This document shows, one piece after another, positions 1 through 42,799 of a stretch of 64,000 bases of DNA. The stretch spans positions 58,041,798 to 58,105,797 of the forward strand of contig NC_089755.1 in the NCBI RefSeq assembly GCF_040412425.1. Reading direction: 5' to 3'. The notes beneath the pieces were generated by a model. It was not told the DNA's origin and ran no database searches. It saw only the letters and a program-made list of their open reading frames with translations. Origin of the DNA: Macrobrachium rosenbergii. Its lineage: Eukaryota > Arthropoda > Malacostraca > Decapoda > Palaemonidae. The position numbers and the translations under genes were made by a program. Position 1 is the stretch's first letter. Each line of letters starts with the position of its first letter.

Positions 1-507
1 CTTCAATATCATATAAATAAACTTTCTATGATTTTAGGTACAATTCCCTATTCACACTGAATCAAAATTTGTCAACCAACATCTGCTCAAATTTCTGACC
101 TGATCAGAAAGGTCAAAAGTGACTTTTATATTTCTTAAAAGTCATTTCCTAAAGATGGTAGGCGTAGAAAACAAGGGCATATAACTCGTTGGGGGTATTC
201 AGCAATGCCCTTCCTTTTTGCCCCACTGCTCTTTTGGGCATGAAGAAAACTGTCAAGAAGTGGGATTTGGGTTTACGGTTATACTGAATGGCAGATATTG
301 ATACTGTCAATGTACTATCTGTACTATCATTATTCATACTATCGTTATACTATTCGTACTGCCATTATGCTATCTGATAATCAAGGGGAAAAGAATTTAT
401 GGGAATTTGTATATTACTGTTTTTAACAACTTTAACAATTATTTCTTGTTAATATTACGTATTTTATATCAACACTTTAGGGGCTTTGCATGAGAGAGCC
501 CAGTAAG

Positions 508-510
<3 letters not shown>

Positions 511-580
<70 letters not shown>
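511..580. repeat. (CT)n microsatellite
   Basis: About 70 bp of uninterrupted CT dinucleotide. Confidence 0.97.
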
Positions 581-584
<4 letters not shown>

Positions 585-917
585 TTTAACTTTCGTCTTT
601 GGTCAGTAATCTTCATATCAAAGTTATTTGCAATTCTCTAGCATACTAGCATGCAAGCATACCACTTAGACCTAACATTATCAAAATGCCTTTCCAGATC
701 TTTTTTTTTTAGGGCAGTTGTGGTACTTCCATTTTAAGGTCAAATAGGGGTCATTTTTGGGCATTATTGTCTAGAACACCAATATATACCCATTGTACCT
801 TAAGAATTTTACTTGAATTTATAGGGGACCATCAAATCAGAAGATGAGTTTTCCTGGAATGCTAATAATTCCTTGGTATAGCAGACTCTCCCTTTTGGCG
901 CCCTGGATTCCAGATGC

Positions 918-991
918 CTTCTTCTTCTTCTTCTTCTTCTTCTTCTTCTTCTTCTTCTTCTTCTTCTTCTTCTTCTTCTTCTTCTTCTTCT
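918..991. repeat. (CTT)n microsatellite
   Basis: About 24 trinucleotide units. The opposite strand reads as a poly-Arg open frame, which is an artefact of the repeat. Confidence 0.97.
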
Positions 992-1104
992 CTCGCACAT
1001 AAAAGGTCGACTTTCACTGCCTCAGTCCAACCTTTTTGCGAACAGGAATTTTCTCCAGTATCTATGAGAGTGCATTAATAGCTACGGGTATGATTGAACG
1101 TTTT

Positions 1105-1106
<2 letters not shown>

Positions 1107-1136
<30 letters not shown>
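1107..1136. repeat. (GT)n microsatellite
   Basis: About 14 GT units, followed by a GC-richer purine/pyrimidine alternating stretch. Confidence 0.9.
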
Positions 1137-1138
<2 letters not shown>

Positions 1139-2167
1139 TGTGTGCGCGCAAGCCCGCGTATACCCTGGCATCTGCGTGGGCGCAAGAGTTCATCGCATTA
1201 CCTAACCGGGACTATTCCTGAGTCCAAGATGACAAGACGATTTTATTTTTATTTTTTTTTTAAATCCTGAGAGAGGTCATATCCGCCTTCTAGGAGAGAC
1301 GCCCATTCTTCATGTTCTTCATATTCGTTGGTTTCCAGGCCTCTTCAAGATGACCCTTTGCTGTTTGACCAAGAGTGCGAAGGTTTGTTGCAAGTCACTC
1401 TTTCCTCCGCGATTTTCTGCCTAGGTTAATAATAATCTCTTAAGCATAGACCCTGAGATAGGCCTATGTTTTGTTGAGATGGGCCTATGTTTGGTTGAGT
1501 TAGGCTTATGTTTGGTTGAGATAATGTCTATAACAGGAACATCCAATGACATTGTAAAAAAAAAAGAGAAAAAAATGGATAAAGAAAATAGCACAAATGA
1601 AGAAAGGTGATAATTACAATTTAACGCCTTTCAAGTGATAAAAAAACTCGTGTTTTTGATAAAAACAAATTATCTTACCACAAAAAAACGATTACAACCT
1701 TGACCTTAATCATTTATTTTCTGGTCTCTGTTGGTTGGGTTGTATAAAGGTCCACACCAGACCTTCTACTCCCTTTCAAATCGTATTACGTTTACGAGCC
1801 GCCTTGGGGCATTGGCTGGTGCTGGCATAAAGTCAACTTAATCTAAACCATTCAACTACTGACTCTTTTAGCAGATTATAGCATTATATACACAAGCGCA
1901 CAGTCACTGACTTCTTGAAGATTATAGCATTTTGCGCACGCGCGCGCGCACATACAGGGTGCCCACGTGTGCGTGCGCATGAATGCGTATGCCTGTATGG
2001 GCCTTTCCTTTAGAAAAAAAGGCGCGATTTCCTTTTGACTTATGGTGGTCATGTCATGACCCAAACATAGAGATGAACTGAGCGATTGGGTCCTTTCGCT
2101 TTTCATATTTCTTCGTCTTGTCTCTCTCTCCATCGACGTACATGTTGGTTCTTTTAGGAATAGTGCC

Positions 2168-2171
<4 letters not shown>

Positions 2172-2205
<34 letters not shown>

Positions 2206-2302
2206 GATGGCTCCATATCTCTACCCATTACTATGGTGAGTCTATCTCCCATTCCCCTATTCTGAAGGTTCCTCATCCTTTGCACTTTATATAATGGCTT
2301 TA

Positions 2303-2349
<47 letters not shown>
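2172..2349. repeat. Two (CT)n microsatellites
   Basis: Arrays at about 2172-2202 and 2305-2349, separated by unique sequence. Confidence 0.95.
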
Positions 2350-2350
<1 letters not shown>

Positions 2351-3144
2351 ACCCTTATCCCTCTACCTACCGAAAACTGTCACCCTCCTATAGAGGACTC
2401 CGTCCAAATTTTTAGGACCGCTTTGATACTGACAGCTGACCAAGAGTGAAAGTTATAAGATTTAGTGACCGCACCTCCCCGCCTGACTCATGCCCGCCTC
2501 CTCACCTCCTCTCCCCCCCTTCTCCAGAATACCCCCTTACCCCTCCCCGTCTCCCCTGGGCCACGTCGACCTGAGACCTTTCTCCCACATGCCCAGCAAG
2601 GAGAATATCATGGTCAGGAGACACTGTGTTGGTACTCTGCTAATGCCCAACGCGTTCCAGATTGTATCTATACCTTTGCCCAAGGTCTATAGACCTTGCC
2701 TTTGCCCATGAATCTTCAGAGGTTTCTGGGTGGTTCTGGGGCAAGAGCCCGTGCAAACACATAGCGGGCTTAATTTAACAATTAATCTAATAATTCAACA
2801 ATAACATAAATCACCTTTCAGAAGACAATACCCTGGGTATAGTGGATATCTGATAATCTGCCCATAACAAATGACATGCAAATCCTATTATTATATTGAC
2901 ATTTAGAATTAAAATTGATATTTCGAATTTTTCGCGAATATTCACTTGTCGATCGTCCTTTGTTTTTTCGCTTATTCATCTCGTGACGTCATAATAGACA
3001 GGACCAGAGAGGCGGACCAGTCAACAGATAACTTGTGAAAAGGGTTGGGTATTATATAATGATTATCACTGGGAGGAAATATTTGCAGACTGTTCCCTCC
3101 ATTGTCGAGGTCTAAATATAACTTGGCATTGGCGCTGAAGGATT

Positions 3145-3148
<4 letters not shown>

Positions 3149-3195
<47 letters not shown>

Positions 3196-3355
3196 GAGAG
3201 AGAATAGAGAGAGAGAGGAGGGAAACAATAAAGTGTGCAATAACCAATAACAGGCGTCACGTACAATGCGTGAAGTATCAGAATAACAGAATTACGTTAC
3301 GAGCGAGCTACCTGTAGCAGATAATAAACGTTACGGCAAATGGCTAACACATTTA

Positions 3356-3398
<43 letters not shown>

Positions 3399-3727
3399 GG
3401 AAATCGGATGCTGTCATCCATGTCCCATGGTAATTACAACCACGCTGCTAAGTTCGACATCCACGCTGTTGCATACTAGACTATTGCGTCACGGCACTCT
3501 GATTCGGTACTTTTTCTCGACACGCTTAAATAATGAGGCAGAAGGTGACAGCATGTGTGTGTGTGTGCATTCATGGCCAGTAAATGTGCACGCACATTAT
3601 GTATATACATACATGCATTATGTATGTGCATACGTACATGCATATATGCATACACACATAGATTATATGTATATATGTGTGTGGATGTGTGTAGAAATAT
3701 ATGTTCATTATTTCCATATGAATATAT

Positions 3728-3784
<57 letters not shown>
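3149..3784. repeat. Cluster of three (GA)n microsatellites
   Basis: Arrays at about 3150-3192, 3361-3394 and 3731-3782. A GT/TA-rich stretch at 3555-3730 lies between the last two. Confidence 0.95.
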
Positions 3785-3785
<1 letters not shown>

Positions 3786-4356
3786 CCTTATCTAACCATG
3801 AGCTACAATTTATGCCATATCTACAGTCTTTCTCATTATAAATTCAGCTGTCAAATGTTTAATAAGTCTATTTTCCATGTTTATATCATTCTTTTAATCT
3901 TGGTCTCATATTTATTATTTTATTTATCTATTTAGAGGCAAATAGAACGCAAAAACCACTGTCTTTATCTAGCCCAGACCCGAACAAAATAAATAAATCA
4001 GATAAACAGAAATCTTATCTCAAGTTACAAGTCAGGGAAAACGAAAGTCAGAAGTGAATCCCAAATCGACCCGAACATTCTCATTATATACCTTAATGTT
4101 TGCAATGTCTACCTCATCACTCACATAATTTACGTCCTTCTGATTCGCCAGTGTCGTCGACCTCCGTTTCTGTGACGCCAGATTTGAGGCGATAATAAAC
4201 AGTTCTCTCTCTTTCTGTCTCACATCAGCGTGACTGAATGACGTAATGGGTGGCTATATGCTTCTAAAACGCCTCATTTTTATCTCCCTGGTTGACTAGA
4301 GTTGAAAGTTGACATATGTCGTTCAGATAAAGCCATGTAATTGCTTTATGCGTATA

Positions 4357-4358
<2 letters not shown>

Positions 4359-4438
<80 letters not shown>

Positions 4439-4544
4439 CGGGGCTTTATATTGTGACTTTGATGGAAAAATGATTTAAGAAGATGCTTTGATTGGTAAGC
4501 CTTGCAAATATTCGGTGACTTGAACTTATCCAACCTTCTATCAG

Positions 4545-4575
<31 letters not shown>

Positions 4576-4578
4576 AAA

Positions 4579-4636
<58 letters not shown>
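4359..4636. repeat. (CT)n arrays followed by (TA)n
   Basis: CT run at 4360-4432, a second CT run at 4545-4576, then TA at 4581-4636. Confidence 0.95.
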
Positions 4637-4643
<7 letters not shown>

Positions 4644-4841
4644 AATGTATAGATGCAGAGATAATCTGTCTATATCATTCTGCATATTTGTGTGCAAGAA
4701 CGTCTGTCTTGGTGAAAAGTGGTGTGCCTTTCCCGTAGATTTTGACAGATTTCCAACTTGTCAAGTTATTTTCAGGATCAGACAAAAAACTCTTGTAGCA
4801 AATCGTCGTCTCTTGTCAGCTCGATGAAGCTTTTAGCATCC

Positions 4842-4843
<2 letters not shown>

Positions 4844-4917
<74 letters not shown>
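4844..4917. repeat. (ATT)n microsatellite
   Basis: About 24 ATT units. Confidence 0.97.
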
Positions 4918-4918
<1 letters not shown>

Positions 4919-5556
4919 GGAGATTGGATTTCCCCTTATTTCCCGTACGTGATGATGAGTTTTTTTTTATTGTTATTTATTGACTATTTATGATGTTCAT
5001 ACAGGCTTGTAGAAACAGCCTGAAGCCATTGAATTTTGTGCATGTATGTATGTATGTATGTATGTATGTATAAACAGCACTGGCATGATCAGATACTTTA
5101 TATACATTTAATCCCTGAAAAAAAGTCAGGAAAAAATTATATGGTTTCAACCTAATACACATATAACAGTCATCCGTCTAACAGTCCTCTCCCCAGTCTC
5201 ATTTAACTCTTCTCAAGTCTCAGTTACCACCTCCATAAAATCCTATTCTCATAAATAAGACTTTCACCTTCAGTCTCAGCCATTAAGTGACTCCTGGCTA
5301 GGAGCGACAGCTGTTTTGGCTGGGAATTGTTTACGTTTTCGTGATTTTCTCTCGGGCGCTGCGGTCAAGCGGCGTTTCCTGTGCTGCCTGTACTTAGTCT
5401 GGTGTATTCTGCGCATTTTTCTCCAGAGTAAATCAGAGGGTTTGCTGGCATTTGTGTGTACTTTGTTTAATCTCTGCGGTGTAGTTTTTTGAAGTGGGAG
5501 ATTTAGGGTGATGTGTGTGTGTACTTTGTGTACTGTGTTGTGTTTTTATTTGGCGT

Positions 5557-5745
5557 GATTAAGATCGTTTTGTCTCAGGATATGTGTAGGTGTATTGTCT
5601 GTTCTGATACTGAGTGATTAATGTCGTTTGGTCTGGGATATGTTTAGGTGTATTGTCTGTTCTGATACTGAGTGATTAAGGTCTTTTGTCTGGGATATGT
5701 GTAGGTGTATTGTCTATTCTGAATGTTGAGTGGTTTTGGGGTGTA
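5557..5745. repeat. Short tandem repeat, about 60-bp unit, three copies
   Basis: Each unit reads roughly as a GATTAAG..TTTTGTCT..GGATATG segment followed by GTAGGTGTATTGTCT and TTCTGATACTGAGT. The copies are diverged by substitutions and small indels. Confidence 0.8.
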
Positions 5746-6420
5746 AATGTGTACTTTCTGTACTGTCTACTGTGTACTTGATTTACTTGGCGAGCTTTCA
5801 TTAGTGTACTTTCTTAAAACGAGTTTATATGAGTAGATAATTATTTATCTCTAGAATATTTCAGAATCTTATTTCACATGTCAGTCAGACAAACAGATAG
5901 AGCAAAACTTTTCTTAGCTTCTTATAAAGGAATAATTTGTTCCAACTTGTAAATTCATTTTCACCTTTAGCCTCGTCAATCATGACTGAGGATCAGAAAC
6001 AAGACTGAAAAATGTCACTCTTGAATATAATTGCAAAAATAATAAATTTTATCATCTCTCTCTTTGATCAGGATGGACAAAACTTTATAGAATTTAAACC
6101 TAAAGGGGTAAAAGGATTAAAAAAACCTTTTATAATAAACTCTCATCACTGATAATTAAGGCAAAACGAAATTTGGCAACGCAGTCTTCGAAGAATTTTT
6201 AACAGACTTTAAGCAATTATTAATGACAGCTGACACTACTACGCTCTGCAACCCAGGGGTTCGTTGTCCTAAAATGAGTTGGCCCACCCAACGTGAGTCA
6301 GTTGAGAATTTGTGGGAAGTATATAATGGAAAATAGGATAATTTAGCTCGTGTGAATTGTGCAAGCTTCTACGTATATGCGTTAATGTGTTTAATAATAT
6401 ATTACAGGATCATATATATA

Positions 6421-6520
<100 letters not shown>

Positions 6521-6860
6521 AAAAAGTCTGAGGACTTACGCTTTGTTTTAAAAGAAGTAAAAACACTTTCAACCAACCTGGATGTCTGCATGCATTTGTT
6601 ATGTTGACAATCCAGTTTTGGTGTCGTCATACAATTGTAAAAGTTCTGAGTTCTATATTAAGGGCTTCAGACAATAGAGGAACTGAATCATTATAATTTT
6701 TTACACATTAAAAACTGTAGGTAACTGATAATTTTACTTTGTATGCCTTGTGACATCAGCATATCCCATTGTTGTTTGCAATGATACCTTATATTAACAA
6801 GGTGTGTTCCCTAACTTTTCTCTTGTCATTTAAGGCTAAATCCTTCTCTCCTCCTCACAG

Positions 6861-36121
<29,261 letters not shown>

Positions 36122-36265
36122 GAAACTGGGGTCGTTTTGTTAGATTACTTTCCGTGCATTTTCTTTCAGTGGATTAACTGAGAGGACTGGCGTATAGAAC
36201 CTCGAAATAGTACTGTAACACTTTTCAAAACTATCCGGATAATAAACATTTGTATACATTAATCA
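36122..36265 (+). terminator. CD109-like 3' UTR with polyadenylation signal
   Basis: AATAAA at 36241-36246, 120 bp after the stop. Cleavage is expected about 10-30 bp later. Confidence 0.7.
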
Positions 36266-37764
36266 TGAACGAACTGTATTGGAAAGTGTTTCAGAACTCT
36301 TTCCGTAGGTTTTACATTCCACAAATATACGGCTTCTGCTCCAGTTGCCTGTCACAAGAGAACTCTTCTCGAGGTGTTTACTTTGCTACTTAGAAACTCC
36401 AAAAGGCCTTGTATCCCTATTGGAAAAATACAACTAAAAGGCTTTTTAACAATCTACAAGCGTAAATGTTTCTAAATACACAGCATGGTTTCAGAATCCA
36501 CAATAGTTGTAGCTTACACGGCTTATGTTCTCTCCACACTATCAAAGTTTTCAATCACTGTGCTGTTATGAAATGTGCTAGTCGCGTCTCCGAGAGTATG
36601 TTGATATCCTGAGCTTTTGTACGTTCTTACTAGGTCCAGTAGACCTAGTGTAATCTAATAACTGTGGAAGTGAAATATTTTTTAGGCCTTCCTGTTGATT
36701 TATCTATGATAGCTGGAAGATTAACATATGTGGCTTTGAAATGTAAGGGATTATTGGAGGGTACTGTCTCTTTAACCATGTCAATTTCTTTTAGTTCATT
36801 GGCCATGTAATTTCTTTCCATTTCACGTTTGATGAAGATCTTTCAACCCTAGCTTCTATAGAGAGAATAACCGATGGTCAGCAAGGGATATGGTCATACT
36901 CTCACCAAAGCTCTCTTTCTTACCAATCGTAGGTATTTGTACTTCAGCCAAGATTTGTGCCTCAGAGAAAGTAAGTGGTAACTCATGAAGGCGTCAGTAC
37001 CTGTATTGGAATACTTTTGAAACTGTTTTTACTCTTTGTGTAATATACTTTTATCCAGATTTTCAAAAAATGTATTGGTATTTAGATATGCTTTGACAGT
37101 GCACAGCTTTTCCGAAATCCGAACATTGGTTCTTATTGGTCCTTGTGGTTATATTAGACCCCAAAACTTGAAATGTATACGACACTGTTATTCTTGGGAA
37201 TTAAGAATTGTGAGCCTGTGTAAAAACCCTCCATTTTTACTGGTACTGCATACATGTATTACCTGCCTTGACTTAAAACTGGGGACAAAGGCTGTTGGAC
37301 GACTACCAGAGAATTGTGGACTGGCTGAGGGAGCCCAGTGGTCAAAGTCGTCCTCGAAACAGCGATTTCATTCTAGTTCAAGAGGTCTGATGTAGGCCAC
37401 TGAGACTTCACCCGACCAACTGAGACCAGTTGAAATTTAACCGTCCTGTTGCTTTTTTTTTTTTTTATAAAGGCCTTCAGCGTTTCTAGTTTATTTTTTG
37501 CAATGTGCAAGTGATCATTGAAGATCGGGGTGCAGAAATGTTTAGCTTTGCCTTGTCGGTTGATCTAGTGTTGTATATATACTGTAGGTCTATTGCTCTC
37601 AGTGTACACTGTACTACACTGTAACCATACACATATTCTGGTGCTACTATGGTGTAATATCTACCGAGCTCTTCGCGACCTACCAAAAATTAGGATGATA
37701 TCTACCAAGCAACCCAATTAAGACCTATGACAATTACTTCCTCAAACTATATACAAAACTATTT

Positions 37765-37850
37765 GATTCCCCGGGGCTAGTACTAACCACGGCGAAACAT
37801 TGAGTCACCTACACTGTTTCGTCGTGTTTAGTACTAGCCCCTGAGGGGTC
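37765..37850. repeat. 86-bp imperfect palindrome
   Basis: Arms GGGGCTAGTACTAACCACGG and its counterpart CGTGTTTAGTACTAGCCCC flank a short loop around 37803-37812. The core AGTACTAAACACGGCGAAA recurs at 39979-39997, suggesting a dispersed element. Confidence 0.85.
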
Positions 37851-40257
37851 AAATGCAGAAAATGGATGGTAGATATCATACTATTGTAGTACCCATCTTC
37901 TTAAGCATTTTCCAACTTTAATAACCTCTAGGGGTTGTTGTCACAATAACAGGACTGTATATTTATCAAAGCGAAATTAACAGCGTAATAACAATCATTC
38001 TTGCTTATTTTATCGATGGGACACTCGTATTGATTTTTGGCTGTGAATTCTGACTGACAAAACTCATAATATTTTTTTGCTAATGCTATTTGAAAACGAT
38101 AAAATTTCCATCTCTCGCCTTTATCTAATTCACATCTACATTGCTTTTTTTAATATAATGCTTAAACATCCCAGTATCTAAAGAAAGTTAAAGCTTTAAC
38201 ATGAATATATTTTGTATTCGAAATGTGTGTATGTTTGTGAGAATATTTTGACATGTAAAGAACTGCGCTCTATATCTGAGGAGAAACTAGTACTATTTAG
38301 TACTATAGTAAAGTTCCAGTATACCATTTTTTTTTATTATCACTGTGATATAGCTTTTAATTGAACGTCATTTTTTTGTAATATACTGAATTGTTGTGAA
38401 CTGGTTGAGGGGTAACTGGAAAACATGGATAAAAAAAAATTCTCCCATTTATTGTGTACAGTTTTTTTTTTTTTTTAAATCTTTGACTGGTGTCGTTGAT
38501 GAAAGTGATTTTGTCTTATGGCAAGTGAAAATTGCTGAAATACATAAGAGATACAAACGTGTTTTTGTCATTTTTAACCTTTGTAACCAACCTGCCTTTC
38601 AATGACAAAACTTTATAAGTCCTGTATATTAAACATTAGTGTTTATCTGCTGATGACAAAAATTGTTTGCTAAGTTGACATACTGGTTGCTGTAATTAAG
38701 GTGATGCCTGTAATTTTGTTTTCACGTCCAGTGTAAACGTAAATACAGCCCTTTTAATGTAGATATTTGAATAATATCACAGGTAATGATAATATATAAC
38801 TATTTTTCTTCTTAATGGGTTGTCCAGCTATTAGCCGTTCGTAGCAGATATTTGAAATTTTAAAGACTCCTCGAGAGAGAGTTGAAATTAAAAGGTATGG
38901 CTCGGTAAGTATAAATTATGTGGTGCAGACGCCTAATAACTGAAATGTAAGTGGCTGAAGAAACTAAGATTTTGAAGTACAGAATAAACATCTCAACGCT
39001 TGCAGATTGTCATATTTTCGCCTCATCCTTCAACAACTGTCGCGCATGCGCAGTTGCTGTCTGGTCCCTAGGGCAGGCAGGGCCCGGCAGGCAGGCAAGT
39101 TCCGTAAAAACACCGGCAGTTTGGTCGTAGAGTTGAAGGTGGAAATGTGTAAAAACTTTACTGGTGTTACGACTGGCGTATTTTTTTGAAGAAAAACTAG
39201 GCTGCTTTCTTCATTTATAGTGTAATCACTTAAAAAAATGCCAATTACATTGTGCTTTACCTGGAATCAAACGTTAGTCAGGTGATTGCCAGAGAAGTTT
39301 CTGAAAAAAAAACTTTGAGATTTCCTAAAAGTGGGTTGTGAGAGACCGGTCGAGACAATCAATTTGAAGGTCAGTTTATTTTGAAGCCTGGAACAAGCAA
39401 GAAGCCGTGATGGCATAAGGCTATAGTGTAATCTCCAACAAAGGCATAACCTCTGGATTAACTCAAGGTTTCATACCAAAAGTCAAGGTTTTATACCAAA
39501 GAAGTCAAGGAATACTTGCAACATGACACGGCTTACAACTCCCACGGTCAACGACAATCAACCTGAGGGCAAAAGAGAGAGAGACAGATACTGGAACCTG
39601 AAATCCTCGATTTCAGTGATTTTCAATAAGGTAAGCTTTTCGTAATGAAAGTTAGGATTTTGATAAATTGCTATGACAATGGTAACCTGGGTCCAGTCCG
39701 TGTCGGGTAGATCTAAGTAATAGATACGCGGCGGGTATTTACCGAGAAATGGCAGTTTCTTATAGTGTTTTGGTTGCTTATTTACAATTTAACGTTATTT
39801 TTGGGGGGTCGAATGTAAATAACCTGTAATTAACCCCAGAAGTCCACCCAAGAAGGGGTTTCCATACTCGATCTTTACAAGACAGAGCACGGGTATAAAC
39901 GTCTGTTTGGAACGGTTCATATCCCGTCCGGCAAGTGCAATAAATTGTTAACGTACGGGTACCGCCCCCACCCCGGCCAGTACTAAACACGGCGAAAGGA
40001 CATTCCATTTGGCCGACAACAAACAAATGCACCGCCAGTAACAGAAGCCCTAAAAGTGTAGAAAAGCCAAGTTTCCAAGGTAAAAACAGGCGCGGAGCTA
40101 ATACTTAGAATTACCCTGTGTCGTAACAAGAACATCCCCCATAAACTGTACTGCTCAAGTCTTGAGTTGCTTAGGAGAACGTGGGAAATTTAGTTGATCT
40201 GTCTCGTAAAGTTTTACTATAAGTTCTGTGGAAAATGATCCTTGCTTTTCCAAGAGG

Positions 40258-40600
40258 ATAATGTTCGTTTCCGGTCCGAACATCCCATCAAAGTACTCTG
40301 TCCAAGTACTCTTGTACTGGTCGTTTCGGCCATAAGTCATTCAGCCCCAGTGGGTCCTCTTCGGGCCGTAACTTCCAAAGCAACGTAAGACGTTTATGGT
40401 ATTTACCCTCATTATTTTGTTTTACCCTCATCCCCATTTTGTTCCTAAATACGCCGCCCATTTTGCACGTAAACGTGTTTACGCCCTGAGGATTGTGATA
40501 AATATTAGTTTGCAAGAATTATGTTTATAGAATATTTTTTTTATGCAGATTCGAAAATATAAAAAAATCGAGTAGGGATGTTCGGACCGGGAAACATTAT
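40258..40600. repeat. Inverted-repeat-bounded segment, 343 bp
   Basis: The left arm at 40258-40286 and the right arm at 40575-40600 are reverse complements over GGGATGTTCGGACCGG and neighbouring bases, with a 3-base gap. No clear target duplication. Minus-strand sequence between the arms is fairly open (40288-40515) but unrecognised. Confidence 0.7.
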
Positions 40601-41882
40601 CCAGTTTTACAGATTTTAATGTTTCGTTTTAGATTTTTTTGGGGGCTGTTTTTTTTATGGTGTTTATATTCAACAGCATTTTTGTACTGATGAAAAATAA
40701 TTGGGGTTTAAAGTCTTGCTTACTCACATTTGCAGGTGTATGGGCGATGCTGATGCAGATTGACTTAATAAATAGAATGATTTTCAAGAACGGAAAGAAC
40801 TGAGGAATGGATTGGAACTTTGTCCCGCACTACAACTGCAAAAATTATTTCCGAAGGTAATTATGTTTAAGAACTTCAAATTAAACTTTAATTAGTGAGA
40901 AAAATGTGGTAGTATACATTAAGATAAATACTACACCGTAATTGTGATTCTAGAAGCTTTAATTGAAAAAAAAAACTTGAATGTGGTGTTTTGAAGTTTC
41001 TGGTGAAATGCTGTGAATTTTGAAATGTGTTGTACATTTTTTTGTAATATTTTTCTGCTTTTCAGGAGGGAAATAAGGCCAGGAATTTGTCAACTTAGGG
41101 ACCTTTAGCAAAAGACTACAATCAAGACAGTAGTCGCCTAACTCGGCTTCAATCAAGACCATCTACTCTTCGATCAAGACTTTTGCAAAGTTCTAAGTTA
41201 ATTCCAGTTTTTTAGCTTAAAATTATATTTTATTTCAAGTTATGGTGATTAGTTTATTACATAGAGATGAAATTCAAAATATTTTCTAAGATCTAAGATC
41301 CAAAATCCCATGTTGGTAGTTCACTTCTAGATAGGATTGATCCAGATTCACATTTTGTAGCTTAATATTTTCATCAAACTACCACCTGAGAAAGGTAAAA
41401 GGTGTTCTTGGCTTTCCGTCTAACACTTTGGTGTTCAGAGATAACTGCAGGTTTGTCTTTAATAAATGAATATTTCCAGTGTTAAAACTCCCACTGGCTT
41501 GACTAGGGCAATCCCACTGAGCTCAACAGCTTGTGAAATTTGATTTTTATTGAAGTTAAGGAAATCGAAAAGTCCTCCATAAAACCTTGATAAGTTTCTT
41601 CACGTATAAGCTGTTCTTTGCAAGAACAAGCAGCTTCTAAGAAATTAAGGTGGCATTCCATTCCTCCCCTCCTCAGTCGGGGTCGTTTTTAAAAAACTTT
41701 TTCCAGGTTTTCTCATTCATTGTAGGGTTTCTTTCATAGTTGGTTTTGGCAGATTTTTTACAGATGGATGCCTTTCTTGACTTTTTCCCTCCGTATTTAA
41801 GATGGCATTCAATCAGATTCCTTTTATTGCTCCTAAACCAAAATAATCCAGTTTGTTAGAAACTCTGACAGTTATTTCTCAC

Positions 41883-42333
41883 TTTGTACTTTGGGGTAGC
41901 AGTTTCATTACTCCATTGGACAGCTGTCTCTTACTCTGTACTTTGGGGTAGCAGTTTCATTACTCCATTGGACAGCTGTCTGTCGATTTATACTTTGGGG
42001 CAGCAGTTTCATTACTCCCTTGGACAGCTGTCTGTCGATTTATACTTTTGGGGTAGCAGTTTCATTACTCCTTGGACAGCTGTCTGTCGATTTATACTTT
42101 GGGGTAGCAGTTTCATTACTCCCTTGGACAGCTGTCTGTCACTTTATACTTTGGGGTAGCAGTTTCATTACTCCCTTGGACAGCTGTCTGTCGATTTATA
42201 CTTTGGGGTAGCAGTTTCATTACTCCCTTGGACAGCTGTCTGTCACTTTATACTTTTATTTGGGGTAGCAGTTTCATCACTCAACTGGACAGCTGTCTGT
42301 CACTTTATACTTTGGGGTGACAGTTTCATTACT
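41883..42333. repeat. ~52-bp minisatellite, about nine copies
   Basis: Unit: TACTTTGGGGTAGCAG, TTTCATTACTCCCTTGG, then ACAGCTGTCTGTC and a short A/T spacer. Copies are 90% or more alike by eye, with 1-6 base indels, implying recent expansion. Confidence 0.95.
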
Positions 42334-42799
42334 CTGGTTATCCTCAAGAAATGAGGACAAGACAACCATGATTTCTTAACCTGGTTTTGTTGCATTCGTG
42401 GTACTGTCTTTAGGCTATATATATAAGAGTGCATATGTGAACCTGGATCAGTTATTTCAATATTAACGCTCGGTTATCTCCCAATTGGTCAAGTTAAGAA
42501 GAATGTTTACACACAAGGTTAGTTGCCTCAAATGTAAGATTGTGATCATGTGCTTGTGTTAATATTCATATGGACCAGTATAACTGGTTGCCTAAGAAAT
42601 ATAGCACTAATTTTTAGCTGTTTAGTTTAGCCATCTGGAAATATACAGCTGTTATAAAGTAGATTTTGTATTTAGGTTACTTTTTAAAGGAGTATTTCCA
42701 GTTACCCATTACGTATGTTGTGTAAAAGCCTCTTTTTTAAAATACTTTAAACAAGGCTAACTTGAGGTTAAATCAATCCTGAGCAAGCTGTAAATTTAT

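Noticed and set aside
809..1000. Minus-strand frame with a long Arg run
   Set aside because: Pure translation of a (CTT)n microsatellite.
3340..3795. 151-residue plus-strand frame with Arg-Glu blocks at both ends
   Set aside because: Bounded by two (GA)n arrays and filled with GT/AT-rich repeats; no splice sites or family resemblance.
5511..5560. Possible signal peptide beginning at the ATG at 5511
   Set aside because: Only 15 codons before a stop, made from a GT-rich tract, and no donor of the phase required by exon 1.
37036..37395. 119-residue plus-strand frame downstream of the CD109-like gene
   Set aside because: No recognisable motif, AT-rich composition like its surroundings, no splice context.
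41883..42333. Tandem-repeat protein encoded by the 52-bp minisatellite
   Set aside because: Unit length is not a multiple of three and indels shift the frame between copies.
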